Assembly: GCA_017562135.1 (NCBI GenBank) | Contig: QEYB01000180.1 | Location: forward strand, 1,178,001 to 1,242,000 | Reading direction: 5' to 3' | Length of the DNA stretch: 64,000 nt | Source of the DNA: Dipylidium caninum | Lineage: Eukaryota > Platyhelminthes > Cestoda > Cyclophyllidea > Dipylidiidae | Part shown: positions 35,753 to 48,783 of the stretch, piece by piece | Numbering within the stretch: the first letter of the stretch is position 1 | Layout of the letters: each line of letters begins with the position of its first letter | Notes under the pieces: model-generated | Seen by the model: the letters and a program-made list of their open reading frames with translations, nothing else | The model's database searches: none | Told to the model about the DNA's origin: nothing | Translations under genes and position numbers: made by a program

Positions 35753-38438
35753 GACTTTCTTACTTGGCGCAGTTCCGCAGTTCGAAGAACCCCCCTTGCC
35801 TCTCCACCATCGTGGGACCAGTAAAATGCCAAGCGATTTTCCACAGTATCGCAGCCTTATGACTTCATTTCGAGTGCCATTGTGTTGCCCCGTTAAACGG
35901 CAATGCAGACCCTCTTTGTCTCGCCCTATCTCAACCGCTTCAGAAGCAGTGGTTGGTCGGTGTGAGGCATCACTTAGACAGGTGGCATAGCGCCGTCGGC
36001 ACGCGCACGGAGACGTCAGTCAGCCGCACGTGGACGTCGTGCGTGGCACCATGACCATCACGAGTAACCCCTGGTTGCCTCCGCCGTCCCAACCGGGCGC
36101 GTGGCTCCACCGCTAAGGGAGCCCCTCACCACTTGTGGCGGTTGCGTGAAGTGGGCGAACCCGTCCTCCCCCCCGCTCGTCATGCCTTACTCGCGTCGCT
36201 GCCAACTCGAGGTGCGTCCCTCCCCCGACGCCCAGCAGCCCTCCTCATTGTCGTCCACGTGGTTTTATGACGAGTGTGCTATTTTCTCCATCTCTACATG
36301 GTGGGCATGTCTTCGGTGCTACCCGTGCAGCACGGAACTTCGTCAGCTCACTCCGAGCGCGATAGCTACGACAACCACTCATCTACAATGGGCTGGGAAG
36401 AAGGAGAGCAAATTACCCAGATTGCGACACTCGTTTGTGCTCTGCAGCCGCCGACCGCCTTCACCCTAAACAGACGAGATGCGCTTTTTGAGCATCGAAG
36501 GTGTCTCACTGGTCCCACTCCGGCATTCCCCTTCGAAGGCCGGAGCGGTAAGACAGGTTGGAGTTGGGATTAACTCCTGTTACGAGGGTAGGGGATTTTT
36601 GCAAACGGCAACTCGAACCTTTCCTGACTTCGGCTCCTTACTCAAAATGGGTGGCGTTCATAACGTAGACTCAACTTCCTCGAACCTATCTTGAATTCGG
36701 TGGCTCCTAAACGTATCCACGATGGGTGAATTCCTACTTTCAAAGTATTCTTGTACTTTAGGATGAGCGTCTGCAGCACCTCTTCAATGACCCATGGAAA
36801 CAGGACGTCTGAGATGTCAAAATACGATGACTTGACCCTTCTTGTTGTGTTGTAAATAACGCTGCTTCGTCTAACAAATTCCTTCTCGTCGGACCGGACA
36901 ACGCCTGGTCCGACTTTTCGCCCTGTTCGTGCCTGGGCGTTTCAGTCATCAAAAGAAGGAGTTTTCACACACGGCTGGTAAGATGGTTGCATTCATGTGG
37001 TGCGGCATTTACACTTGCGAGGTGACGCCAACGGCCGGGAGTTTGAGCTCGTGGAGGCGTTCTCGTCCTTATACTTTCGGCCAGTGGGGGAGTGGAGGAG
37101 GTGCTACCTCTTGAGGAGTGTTCGGCTATTTCCGAAGGTCCGGTCTCGCCACATAGTTCGCCAAAAGCTGTGGAAAGTCCCGTGATTCGGCGTGAACGAT
37201 ACCGTGAATAATCAACCTTGTATTCATCCACTGAGATCGAAAAAAAAACCCAGAACTCCTTCCTACCACCGCACCCTGAAGGAATTGTCATGCGGTGGTC
37301 CTCCACTTTTTCCACTTCAGTCCACTGCCAGGCTCCGTCCGGGCGGTGGCGACCGCGCTGAATGTTAATTCGTCACCAGGACAGGAAAGTCTTTCACCTT
37401 TAACCACATTTCCCCTTAAAAATTAGTACGAAGCACTGCTAACGAGAGCGGCTATACGGCCGTTGGGTCCTTTTCGACTCAATGAGTACCGAGCGAGTCT
37501 GAGCTGCTATTACACGTCGTACGTGCTGCGGACTTTCAACCAAAGAGAGATAAGGGCAGGCGACATCGCCACCTTCCCACTCTGACCTCGGCGTCGGCTC
37601 GAAGAATGTGTACAGACAGCCCTTCTACTGCCTCTCCTCGCATCTTGAACTGCCTAATGCTCTGAGTGGAACCACTATTCTGCCATTCTATGGTGCTGAG
37701 AGTTTGGCCAATTCACCCAAGTGGACGTTGATGGGCGACGCCAAGAGCGGTTCGCCGGCGTGACTACGTGGCGGCTCATAGTGTGTCCTCGGCGTTGAGG
37801 CCGTCATCAACCGACCACCCGTCCCTTACACTCCTATCTCGTGTTCGGTGTGAAACGAAGCGGCCAGGCGAAAGGATAGTGGCCCACCTCCCCGAGGCGG
37901 GGAACGGCCCGCGGGTGTAGGAGTACGCGGCCGCCCCTTCTGACAAACTGCGGCTCCGTCATTCTGTCGAACCAACGAAAAGTCAGTCCGTTGCCAATTC
38001 CTACCCAAATTGCCCTCATTGCGTGTATTAACAGCTGCCGGACTACTGAGAGCAGGCGGGACTCACTCTCTCATCCTTGGCTCTTGCCGCAGAGGGACAT
38101 CCAGGGTTGGGCCTAACAATCACCTCACTGAACGTTCGCCTGTTTCTTTTAGTCGCCATTTTGAGGAGAGTTGCCGCGCTGAGCGCATCCTTCGAGATAG
38201 CATCGAAGCATGAAACAAGGCACTAAAAACATCACTACCCACAACTCCATAATATCTCGTATTGAGCTCTCGAGAATCAACGCCCTGGGCCTTCGGCTGC
38301 TCCCAATCAAGACTCTCACTATGCGGGTCTGCCGAGATGGCCGCGCTCCGCTCCCTCGACCTGCTCATTTGCGCAAAAATCGCCGTCTTTGGCTTTAAGT
38401 GATTGCCATTCAGCAAAGGCACTGTTGTCAGAAGAGTG
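35753..38438. other. Convergent intergenic region, GUK1 and ZO gene
   Basis: Both flanking genes end here, the GMP kinase on the plus strand and the ZO homologue on the minus strand. I see no conserved exon. Several ORFs on both strands (for example 36101-36469 plus and 36965-37315 minus) fit a GC-rich stretch where stop codons are rarer; they lack domain features and splice context. Confidence 0.5.
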
Positions 38439-41400
38439 TCAGAAGTGGTCGATAAGGAGGGAGATAAACGAGTCGGCGACTTGGCAGGCGATCGCGGCCC
38501 CACTACTGTCACTCTCTGTCCCGCTTTGTGGTCTAGAGGCTGTCAGCACCGCAGCCACCGTCGTCACAGTCGACGTTGTTACCGTGGCCCCCACGCTCGA
38601 CGGCGGCAGTGTCGCCCCAGCGGCAGGTGGTGAAGGAACAGTGCGCCAATGGCGGAGCGCATGTTGACGTGTCTCCGCCTCCGAGGCCGAGGTCACGCAG
38701 TCGGACTGCGTCGCGGCATGCATTACACGTAGGCTCCATGACGACGACGGTGACGACGATCGTGTGCCCTCCGCCGGCCCTCCTCCATCGTCCCCACGCG
38801 AATGGTGCGTGTGAAAGCGGGGCATCGTCAAGGTAACAGGCTTCTGGAAACGCAATCCCCGTGGGCCACACATTACCAAAGGGCTGACCATGTGCGGCTT
38901 TCTTATTTCTCCTGGCCGAGTGTCCTCGCCGTGATGTTCGCCTTCGTAGACCTGCAGAAGAGATCGTGTTTGGCCACTTCTTGTTGCCTCTCGCCAACAC
39001 ACTTTCAGCCACACTCAATTATAACGGAAGACACATTATTGGACCGTGTGCAATCATCGTGTGGTCATCTTGGCAAGACATCGCGCACGATTTAATTTCA
39101 ACTCTCTGAGGATTTCTAAAACGAGGGTTTTCCCCTCCCGATATTCCGTGCAGGGGGAGTAGCAGTATTTTAGGGAAAAGACGAAGGCACCCATAGTGCT
39201 TAGGTGAAATCCATTGGACTAACCAAGTCCTCCCTCTCTTTGGACGTTTCAGTCCTCCTCTGTCACAACTATCTTACTTGAATACCGTCGTCCAGACCTG
39301 TTTTCTCCCACCAGACTGATACTGGCAATGCCTTCTTATTACACTACTCCGCTTCTTTAAAAGACGGGAATGGAGAGCACTGACATGCCATGATCAAAAG
39401 GCTAAGGGAGGGTGGTCTCTTCACAACTACCACGTGAACACATCAGGTGGCTGCGGGGGAGGGGGGGGACAGTTCCCATGCAGTTAGGACCCGCGAAAGC
39501 AGTGCTTCATGTGCTCGTATCACCTACACCGGGGCTGAAGGGCGGATTGGTGTGGAGACATACCCGGAGGTAGATTTCCTGCTTTCCTCCATCGCCGTAG
39601 TCGGGAATAGCGCCAGGAGGGATGGAGAGTTCAACACCGTGTTGTGGTATTTGGAGTCGACCGCCTACCTCCGAAGCGAATTCGCCGATAGCCTCGGCCA
39701 CAACAGACTGCGGCTCAGAGATAAGACCACAGGGCGCGTTGCGCCATGAGAGCGAGCGATGGCGTCGTCCTGACAGCGAAGCTGCCTGTCTCTCATGGAC
39801 CGCCTCTCCCGAGTCGCCCACGCGCGGCGAGACCGTGTCGATGCATGTCTCCTGCACTCTCGGCGACTCCGTCCGGCTTCCTCTGCTATCAGGTCTGGAA
39901 AAACTTCGGTCAACAAACAACAACATCGCGTCAACCGCTAACTTTAGTGGAAATTCGCCCATTTGTGACTTTTTTCGCGATAATAGTCATTATGGTCGCT
40001 ACAGCATCTCGGCGTGCCGGGAATACCCTAGGTCTTGTTATTTCGCCCACCACTGTCCTCTGTGCGCACGAGGGCGTTTTCTCGCTTTGCACCAACTCTT
40101 CCCTCAACTTGGGTGTAGTTTTGGGCGACAGGGCCACAACTGTAAGTGGAAGTTGATCCTGCGACAGGAATCCCTACACCCTGCAAAGATGTAGAGATGA
40201 GGATTTTTTCACAACTGGGTGTTCTGTACAAACACCCATTTGTTTTCTAGCACACTGAAGACCGCCTCGGATCTACTCCACGGGAGTATCTAACTATTTC
40301 TCTTACTGCTAGCCAAGCGCCGAGCTCTGTCTCGCATTTATCCCCCTTTTCGCTTCTTGATTCTCTCGTTTACGGGCCTGTCGCCCGATAGTTGGAAGAG
40401 TAGGCCCTTCTGGGCTCCACTTCCGCATGGATAAGAATTTATGAAAAGAAGGGAAACATTTTTAGCCTGTTTTCATACTGCTGTGGGTGTTAGTAGTTAT
40501 TATATTCTACTTCACCTCGGCGACTGGATCCTGACCCGGCGTAGCTCATTCCCACTTTGCGGAGCTGCAATCCTTGGGAATCTGACTCCGGTCCTATCCT
40601 CCATCAATTCCAGGCGATTTGGCATGCCCCATTCGTCGGAGCTCTTACCGAAAGATGAGCTGTCCCCGTGGTAGCCCCCGTTGGAGTCAAGATTCACCTC
40701 ATCTCTCACATCTAGGACGAAGTGAGTGACAGAATGAGGCCATTTCAAAGATATACACACAGACACCGACACGTCACGACACTGTTCGCGGCGCTTGGGA
40801 GAATGGGAGTTGTGGGAGTCAGGGGAAATTGTCCTCTCTACATTGGGACAACCAAGAGGTTCTCGAACTTCTTTTTGCAAATTTCACCAAAAACAACTAC
40901 GTGCATATTTTGTGATATTGCTCGTGGAGAATTCCCCCGTGGCACAGCAGGGTTCCTTTAGAAGTGAACGCCAACTGCCAGATACACACTGTGTGTGTGT
41001 GTGTGCCGATTGTTTCTGAGCACTGTGGGATGAGCGGAGTCCTGTGGCAGGCAGGAGTGGCAGTCTGCTCTTCTCCGCTGTCTCCCCACATGCATGGCAC
41101 CGCGTGATTGCCACCCCTTCAGTGGAGTATTTAAAAATCAAATGAAAGGAAAATGCGCCCATCGGCTCAGCCAGACCAACGATTGGCTCACGGACGGCCA
41201 GGGACAAGGCGGTTCATTCATTCAGATGCGACGGTTCGCAGAAGCAAGTGGGGGCTTATGCGACGGCACTGTTAAATGCGGAGTAGTTAACTGGCTACGC
41301 TACCGTGTGTATCAAAGCAAAAGACTTCTCGTGAGTACAAAACAATTGTGAAAAGCGCAGACTTTTGGGGAGAAGAGCCCCCTTGGTCAGGCCTCCCAAC

Positions 41401-44400
41401 CCAACCATAGCTTTGTTAGCCTTCTTTAATAGCCCATGGTGTTTCTAGTAGTTCCCTCCATTCCTTGCCTGCCCCATCAGTACCTCCTATGCCCACTTCA
41501 CGGTTGTCTATATTGGTCATAGACTATCATGCGCCGTGATTTCTGAAAATTTCTCCAAATTTTACCTTTTTCACTTCTATCCGAAGACGATTCTTCGACT
41601 GTGGGTCTGGACGGCTCACCAGGCGACGCTTTCGGAGTGGTGACCTTTTCATTCGCCTTGCAGAAGGCCACAGAGTCCTCCGCGACCCACACCTTAAATA
41701 AAGTTTTGTTTCCAGACAAGGTGGTTATAGCTGGTGATGTGGCATTTCGTGTGTGCCGGGGGGCCTCAACCTCGCGTCTGATCGCGCTCTCCCCCCGTCG
41801 CCTTCTGTGTAAATTATTCCACCGCATAATTTGGCTTCCCTTTAACCACTGGGGTGAGTCGAGATACTTTCGAGGTTGGAAAGTATGAGTCGCAACTGAA
41901 TTGGGGATGGGTGTAGACATTTTGTTGACGTCTTAAAATTATTCCCCCCGAAACCAGGGAAGTAATTGGCCTAAGAGAATGAGGATCGCTTTCATATCAT
42001 TGAGAACGATCTGATATGGACAAAACAACTTCTTAATTCCCCTCCTTCTTCATTCTTGTCAATGGCGCCTTTCATGAAATTGTCTAAATTGGATGACCCG
42101 TGAGAAGACTTCTGTTTATGCGTACACTTCAGCACTTCGGCGAAACCGTTAAGGGCGATAAGGAAAGGCGCACCGGTTGACTTTGATGATGCCTGATAAT
42201 GGAGACGAGGTTGTGCATCCACTCGGCCTCGTCGAAGTGCGCTTGCATGGGTGAGTTGAGAAGGGGGACGGTGTCGGTGATGAGATGGGGGATGCTTTGA
42301 CGCAGACCGGCCACCTCCGTCCACAATCGTCGGCTCAGCTCCTTTATGCCCTGCTGGCACTTGGCTCTGTAAACCTCCAGGGCTGCCCGTATCTGTTGTA
42401 CACTAGTGGCCGTCACTAAGAGAACAATGGGGGTAATGCCATTGTCCAGGAGGACCTCGATTGCTGAGGGTCGCAGGTTCAGGACCGCGTGCTTCCCTCT
42501 CTCCATCAGCATCTACCAAATTCAAGCATATCAAACAGCATTGTTAGGACCTCTCCTGCCTCTCGTATTTCTTCTGAAAGGGGTTAGACGCTTTTTATCC
42601 TCTTCCACTCATACTCCCTTCGGAAAAGTGGCTTTCGCGCAACCTCGTACAAAGGTAGCGTAAGGACATGACTTTGGTGGGTTTGATGGCTCAGCGAGCG
42701 TTTGCATGCGGCATAGATGCCAGCCTAGACGGGCGTATAAGAGAACTCGCCCAGGAAGCTCGTGTAAGTTGAGCGACAAAAAAGGCCCTTCGTTGGACGC
42801 AGGAAGAGCAGAGCACGTGGGACAGCACAATCCGATTTGTCTCGACCGTTTCGCCACCGTGTGGATGTGATTTAGTCTGTCGCAGCTTCGGTGGACCTCA
42901 CAACGTCACCGTCGGATGTAATCCACTTAAGCCCTCACTCAAGTCCCCCACTGTCCTTCAAGTAGGAGCAGCGCCAGAAAATACGCCCACCGAGGGCTGC
43001 TGACACCGGGTCAAGCTCGATCCCACCTTGGGTATGCGTCAGGTACAAGAAGAATAAATCTAACTAAGGCGTTGAGGTGATGGACGGCAACAACCTGTGA
43101 TTGCAATTTATAAAGAGCGAGGGGGGCGGCTGAAAGCCCACGCCACCTGGATGGCACTGAGGCGAATGGCGCCGGGACTCGCGGGGCAGGGAGGTGGGGC
43201 CCAGGCGTCGCCCGGCCGTGTCGGTGATCCCGATATCGGAGGCGCCTCGAACCGCGGCTCTCCGTCGCCGTCAACCATAGTTGAGACGTCTTCTATCAAC
43301 CAGCGCATCGCCTTGTCTGCGAGCGGACCGTAGATAATAATGGGCCGTGGGTAAGGGTAGCAGTCCAACTGGCTCACGCGCAGGTACGGCCTCAGTTCTT
43401 CCCGAGACAGCTGCAGAAGGGCATGTGGCTAAACATTATTTGAGGACAACCGTTAAATTCCACAATGCTCTCGAACAGAGATGACGTTAAACTACTCCCA
43501 AACTAGGCTTCATGGAGTCTGTTGAGGTGGAGGAGGAGGACAGACGAAGCGGGATCACTGGCAATCACTAATTCAAGAAATGTCCCTTCAAGAACCTGCC
43601 ATTAATCAGGCATTTCTGAGACACGTGAAGTTGAAGTATTACTTAACCCAAATCACCACCCCTCATGCGGAAAAAAAATGCCCAAATGCCATTCCGCCGC
43701 AATCTAACTTGCAACCCAGAGTGTCATCGGGGATACTGTGGTCGCTCTACCTCCGCCTGTTTTCGCTTAAGAAGGCTATTCATCCATGCGCCTTCCTTCC
43801 TTATTACGAAATGAGGCGATAAGTTCGCAAGCCGGCCGAGCCAGGCACAAGCCACTGGCGGGACAGAAGAACTCACGGGCTGCAGGGCTCTAGGGAAGGG
43901 GATCTTGGCATTTTTACAAAGAAGGGGACCCACCAATGTAGGGCTTTGTTTTTTCAGGAGCTGACTGGCCTTCTCGATGCTTGGAATACTCCCCAAACCC
44001 GATATGTTTGGGGACACTTTGCTTGCCTGAAAGCAGAAAAGTGGTGGGAAAAGGGGCGGCTTGAACTTTGCTTTAGATGGAACCGAAATCCCTTACCAAC
44101 CACGAGGCGAAGGAGCCAGCGACCAGGCTATCCGTGACGTTGAAGATGTCGCCATGGGCAATTGGCAGAGCCGGAATGGGCACCAGTGGGTCAATTAGAC
44201 GCGAACTGTTTCCATCCACAACGCTCGGAACGTAATTAAATGCCGCCCTCACGTAAAAGTCATCGCCAGGACCAAGCTTGTCGTTCATGAAAGCCTCGTA
44301 TTTGTCGAGGTTTTGTCTCACTTCCAACCGTAACACCTTCTCCGACTTGAGGATCCTTAAAGCCGCTTCTGACTTAGTCATTGACTTCACCGGCTCTCCA

Positions 44401-47400
44401 TTTATCTGCACGAGCAAATAGGCGGACTGAGTTCTACGATCTCTATTGCATCACCGCCTTTGGTGCAGACTGCCACTTCTGAGAAAAGGCAGATGGATTG
44501 ATGAATGTCCCTACTGAGGTTCCTTAAGCAAAGCATGTGACACCTGGAGCTGGGGCAACCGACTCTACCCGATTGTTTCACCGCTTAACGCAGTTTTATC
44601 CGGCAAGCGGAGGCATCTACGGTGCTCCCCACTGCCCTGTCTCGCATCCTCACGTGGCCGGACCCTAGTCGTCTCACCTCAGCTCCAGAACATCGAGTTT
44701 ATCGACATGGTGAGTAGCACAACCGTTTCCCAACGAGGCGATTGTCTGAGACCCCGTAAAAGACAAATTCCTCTAAGCCATTCCGACTACTCATCAAATG
44801 GGAACGCGCGAAGAGTTGGAAGTCTCGATCCACTAACTTCGGGTCAAAGGCGTATAAGCAAAGCAGGTCGAGGTGACCGTTAATGTCTTGGTCTCTTCAC
44901 CGCCGCTCTTATTAGCTTTATCGGACAGGCATCCCTGAACACCCAGAGGACGTCTCTCCCGTCGGGCACTTGCAAGAGGTGAACAAATTCCTTAGCCGGA
45001 GGTGCTGGCAGGGCGGTGAGAGTGTTGGTTGCTGATACAGTCAATCGTTCACATGACTCTGAATTTACTGCCACCCGAAGTGTGTTCTTTGAGCCAACCG
45101 GACGTGTGGATGTGTGCTGATTCCATAGACACGGGACAAGACTAGTACTCGGCACTCTCCGTGTTGAGCCAATTTAGACGACTGTTTTGTTTGCTCATTT
45201 TAAGCGCATAAGTTGTCCACATTTTTCCTACATAAAATGGCACACATGATTATGCGCAGAAGAGTCATTTTTGCCACTTAGTTGTGGGTGAACAGGCTCA
45301 AGAAACGTACGGAGATGATTTCGTCTCCGGGTCTGACATTGGTCTCAGCGGCAGGCGATTGGGAGTTCACCTCGGAGACGAAGATGCCCACGGCGTTGCC
45401 ACCGATTATTCGAATGCCCGTCCCCATCACTGAGTGACGCCAAATATTCACCAACCGTAGTGAGTCTCCGTCTTGCCCTGACTCGTCACCGCTGTTAAAG
45501 AAGGGGGGCGAGTTCTTCTTGTCTCTTGTCACCTCAGGCCGGACCGCGCAACACTGCGGCTGGACATGGCATCTACATAGCTGAGGAACGCGGACCAAGG
45601 CACTGGGTCTGTCTCCTTCATGGCCCTGGCAGACGGGTCTGCACAGAACCGGCGAGTACTCCATGGGATGGGTGGCAATGTGCAGCGGCTCTAGCAGAGA
45701 ACGGCCTCAGGTTAGGCCTCATCCCCCCATATCCCAGCTGTCGCAGCGCGTACAAGCCAGTTTTGTCAGTCGGTTGCGTGTGTCGGCACTGCGAGGACTG
45801 ATCTAGCGGAACCCACATCAGCTCCCCTTCATCGCATAAACGAAGCATATCATGAGGAGGCTTCGGCACCTTATTAAACATATTAGGGCGATTAGTGTCT
45901 TTTAGAAGGGATTTGGTGAACTTTCACTTACGGGTACCAATCCCACCTGCCACATAAGCCACAAGAAACGAATGAACTTGCCTGTTTTCCTCTATTGTTC
46001 GCGTCGAAGAACATTCCTTCCTACACCTAACACGGTAGCACAAAACGCGGTGTTGTCCTGGCCCCTCAGGATGAAGGGCGAAAGTTTTGCAAGCGTCTAT
46101 ATTGCCTTTAGTAGCCGCCTTTTTGGGAATTTTGTGCCCACCGATCGTTCATTAAATCGGCAACAGGACACTGCACTGAAGCGTGTGCTGCGGACCCCCA
46201 TTCGTAGCCATCAGTAAAAGGCAAAATTTTATTAAATATGACTATCTCACCTGTTCAAACTCATTTGCTCTAAGGTCGTTTACTTATTTCGAACCACCGT
46301 GTGCAGCCAAGCAAGCCTGAGTGTGCTCAAGACTTCGTGCACCACCTGGTAACTGGGACCCTGCAGTGTGAGAATGTGTACCTTGTGTTATACAGTAGGG
46401 ACATCGACATTGAGGAAGAGCCTCGCAAGAACACAGTCTGGAAGCAGCGGAGGGCAAGCGAGCATTCTCTCCCTCGTTCGCCGCCTCCTCCTCCATCTCA
46501 TGTTCCACCCGCATCAGCGTGACGTCCGATTGCTCCCTCCGCATCAGGTAGGCTGCATCTATGAGGCTCAGGTGGGCCGCATCTATCCCGTTGAGGTTGA
46601 CAACTCTGTCCCCCACCCGGATTCCAGCATGATCCGCCTTCCCGCCGGGGGTTACCGAGGTTATCACCAACTGACCCGAGAGTTCCACACCCAGTCCTGA
46701 AGGAAAAATGATTTTGACCACTGGTGAGGTCTGTTTGTGAACTGAAGTAGGGTAAGACAGGACCACTGCGCACTGACACGGGGAACTGTTCACGTATGTA
46801 AAGTCACTTTTTATCTCTTCCATCTGTTTAGCGTCGTGTATTCTCATCTACCAAACCTCACAAATTAGATTATTCTGAGAGCCCAACTGTAGTGAAGTTT
46901 GCAGCCAGAAGTAGTTTAGTTTACGACTGTGGGAAACGTATCGTCGAATCTACGTGAAGAGGATTTTAACCCACTCGCATCTCTAACGGTGGACACGAGG
47001 CAAGTCTTCTTCGAACCAGCAATCCCTGTGGGAATGCAGAAGGTAATCACGTGCCTCAGCTATCCTATGTGTGCTCCACCAAGATCTCTCAACTGGTGGG
47101 GCACCACCGAGATTTCACAGCCCCCGTTGAAACACCCCAACATCGTGGTTTCTTCGGCTCAACGACTAGTTCACTTGAATGTCAAGAGACAGGCAGACAA
47201 GCTAACATGGTGCCCACATTCCGGCTTATTCCTCTCGCTCATTAGGCAAAAAGGAGTAGACCGGCGGCCCAGTACAAGGGATTGCTGTAGACTAACAATA
47301 TGACGGTTATACGCAAGTTTAAATACCATTGGTTGAAGCGGAGGCATAAAGTGTGTGTGCGTTTACCTTCCTGCGGATTCTGTTTGGCCAGATTGATTTT

Positions 47401-48783
47401 GAGAAGACTGGCCTGACGATGTTCGCGGGAGAAGGGGGCCAGCTGATCCTCCGATCGGGCGGACAGCTGCGGCAGGGACGATGTGTGGACAGGTGGCGCC
47501 CGAGGACTGACGAATCCCGGCATGCTGTAGGTGCGTCGCGTCGCGTCGCCCACGCTTCGGAGGGGGAGGGCAGGAGAGGAGCAGTCTGACATTGAGGTTT
47601 TAGGAGCACTACGCACGAAGGCACAAGGCGCCTAGATGTCAGGGCTCTAAAGGGCCCTGCTGAAGTCGCAGTACTTCTGCAAATTGCGTCGCGCACCGAA
47701 CCGCTATCCACAAATACCCCTGTCTTCCTCTATTGAGTCGGTGTAATTTGCCGGCGTGCGACAAAGAACCGAAAATCCTAGGGAGCTCCTTACGTGAATT
47801 TTAACATACACACGCGTGTATGTTGCAATAAACCCGAATCCTCACCTCTGCCTTAATGACGATCACCCCATCAGCCTCGACTGCTGCCTTGCATTGAAGG
47901 CAGAGACAGGTCTCGTGAGACTCCACTCAGATCTGTAAGCATTACACTTTCCCCTTGGGAATACTGTCAATGCGCTAGAAACTGTGCATATAGCGAAAAT
48001 TGGCTTGCCTCGCCTGTGGACTGGCCGAGAGCCCATCGGGTAGGAAAAGGGACTGGCACGAAGCCGAGGTGGCAACTGCCTGAGCTCGTTGAGCATCCTC
48101 CGACACTTCCATCTCCTCCTGGCGGTAAACAAGTAGAGTCACCATCCCCTCCGCGCGGCGAAGCAGGTCTAGCATTTCTGAGTGAGATTTGGACTCCAAC
48201 GAGACCCCATTCACTGACATTATTACGTCTCCCGGCCTAGAGAAGTGGCAAGTAGTAAGGAGCGTCTGGGGTCTTTTTATTTAATACTTTGCAAAAGTTT
48301 CATTTCTGCGACCTCTGCCTCCCAAATGGCTATTTTCATTGCCTCGAGAAGCAAAATATCTGCCTAGAAAAATGGGCACGACTGGGCACGATTCTCAGTG
48401 GCCCACCTTTCTTCGTTCATCCATCTGTGATTGACGACTTCGACGACCTCTGCTACGCCCAGCGCGACCACAACCCACTCGGGCTCAAAAGTATTCTACC
48501 AACACAGGTCTACGCATTCACCTAGGTCGGCGGATGGGAGTTTCATGCTAGCTGACGGATGGCCTTCCTTCTAATCACCGACAACCAATTTACTCCTGCC
48601 CGTGGGTGCATCTCCGAGAAGAAAAACCTATAGTACTAACCGCAGTTTTCCATAGGCCGGACCAGTGGAGAGGATGTCTGCGACGAGGGCTCCGTTGGAG
48701 ACCCACTCACCCGGGCGACCGCGCTTGATGGCGAGTCCCAAGCCCTCCTGAGATCGTCGCTCCAAGACCGCGTTGAAGAACAT
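38439..48783 (-). CDS. TJP: Zonula occludens / polychaetoid-type MAGUK (PDZ-PDZ-PDZ-SH3-GUK-ZU5)
   Basis: ZO proteins link junction membrane proteins to actin. Exons in transcription order: 48783-48641 (ATG at 48783), 48236-48009, 47608-47367, 46741 to about 46346 or 46382, a PDZ3 exon ending 45311, 44405-44097, 44026-43751, 43410-43147, 42512-42174, 41848-41566, 40711-40516, 39894-39530 and 38911-38439. PDZ1 has GLGLAIKRG and GDVIMSVNGVSL; PDZ2 has SGLGVELSGQLV and MS-type helix; PDZ3 has GTGIRIIGGNAVGIFV and INGEPVKS. SH3 begins GDDFYVRAAFNY and ends GSFASWL; the hinge has GSIPSIEKASQ as in ZO-1. GUK has RPIIIYGPLADKA and RGKHAVLNLRPSAIEVL, without a P-loop, so it is catalytically dead. ZU5 spans the last two exons (PPGAIPDYGDGGKQEIYLRV, then SPLVMCGPRGLRF) and the protein ends SLLIDHF, as ZO-1 does. 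The PDZ2-PDZ3 linker exon is unresolved. The intron 47609-48008 is GC-AG. DLG5 was considered, but hinge and ZU5 decide for ZO. Confidence 0.93.
40990..41005. repeat. TG dinucleotide microsatellite in a ZO intron
   Basis: About eight TG units within the intron between the ZO exons 41848-41566 and 40711-40516. Confidence 0.85.
47609..48008 (-). other. GC-AG intron in the ZO gene
   Basis: On the minus strand the donor reads GAG|GCAAGC and the acceptor CGTAG|TG. The exons on both sides are in phase 2 and keep the PDZ1-to-linker reading frame. No GT donor occurs before the next in-frame stop that would keep the frame. Confidence 0.6.

Noticed and set aside
38439..39014. Reading the ZU5 exon as a separate 191-codon gene
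   Set aside because: Its start lies in the intron. The conserved part begins after an acceptor at 38911 and completes the ZU5 domain begun in exon 39894-39530.
44880..45155. 91-codon minus-strand ORF between the two PDZ3 exons of ZO
   Set aside because: The flanking exons 45311 and 44405 join exactly in phase 0 within the PDZ3 fold, so this stretch is intron.
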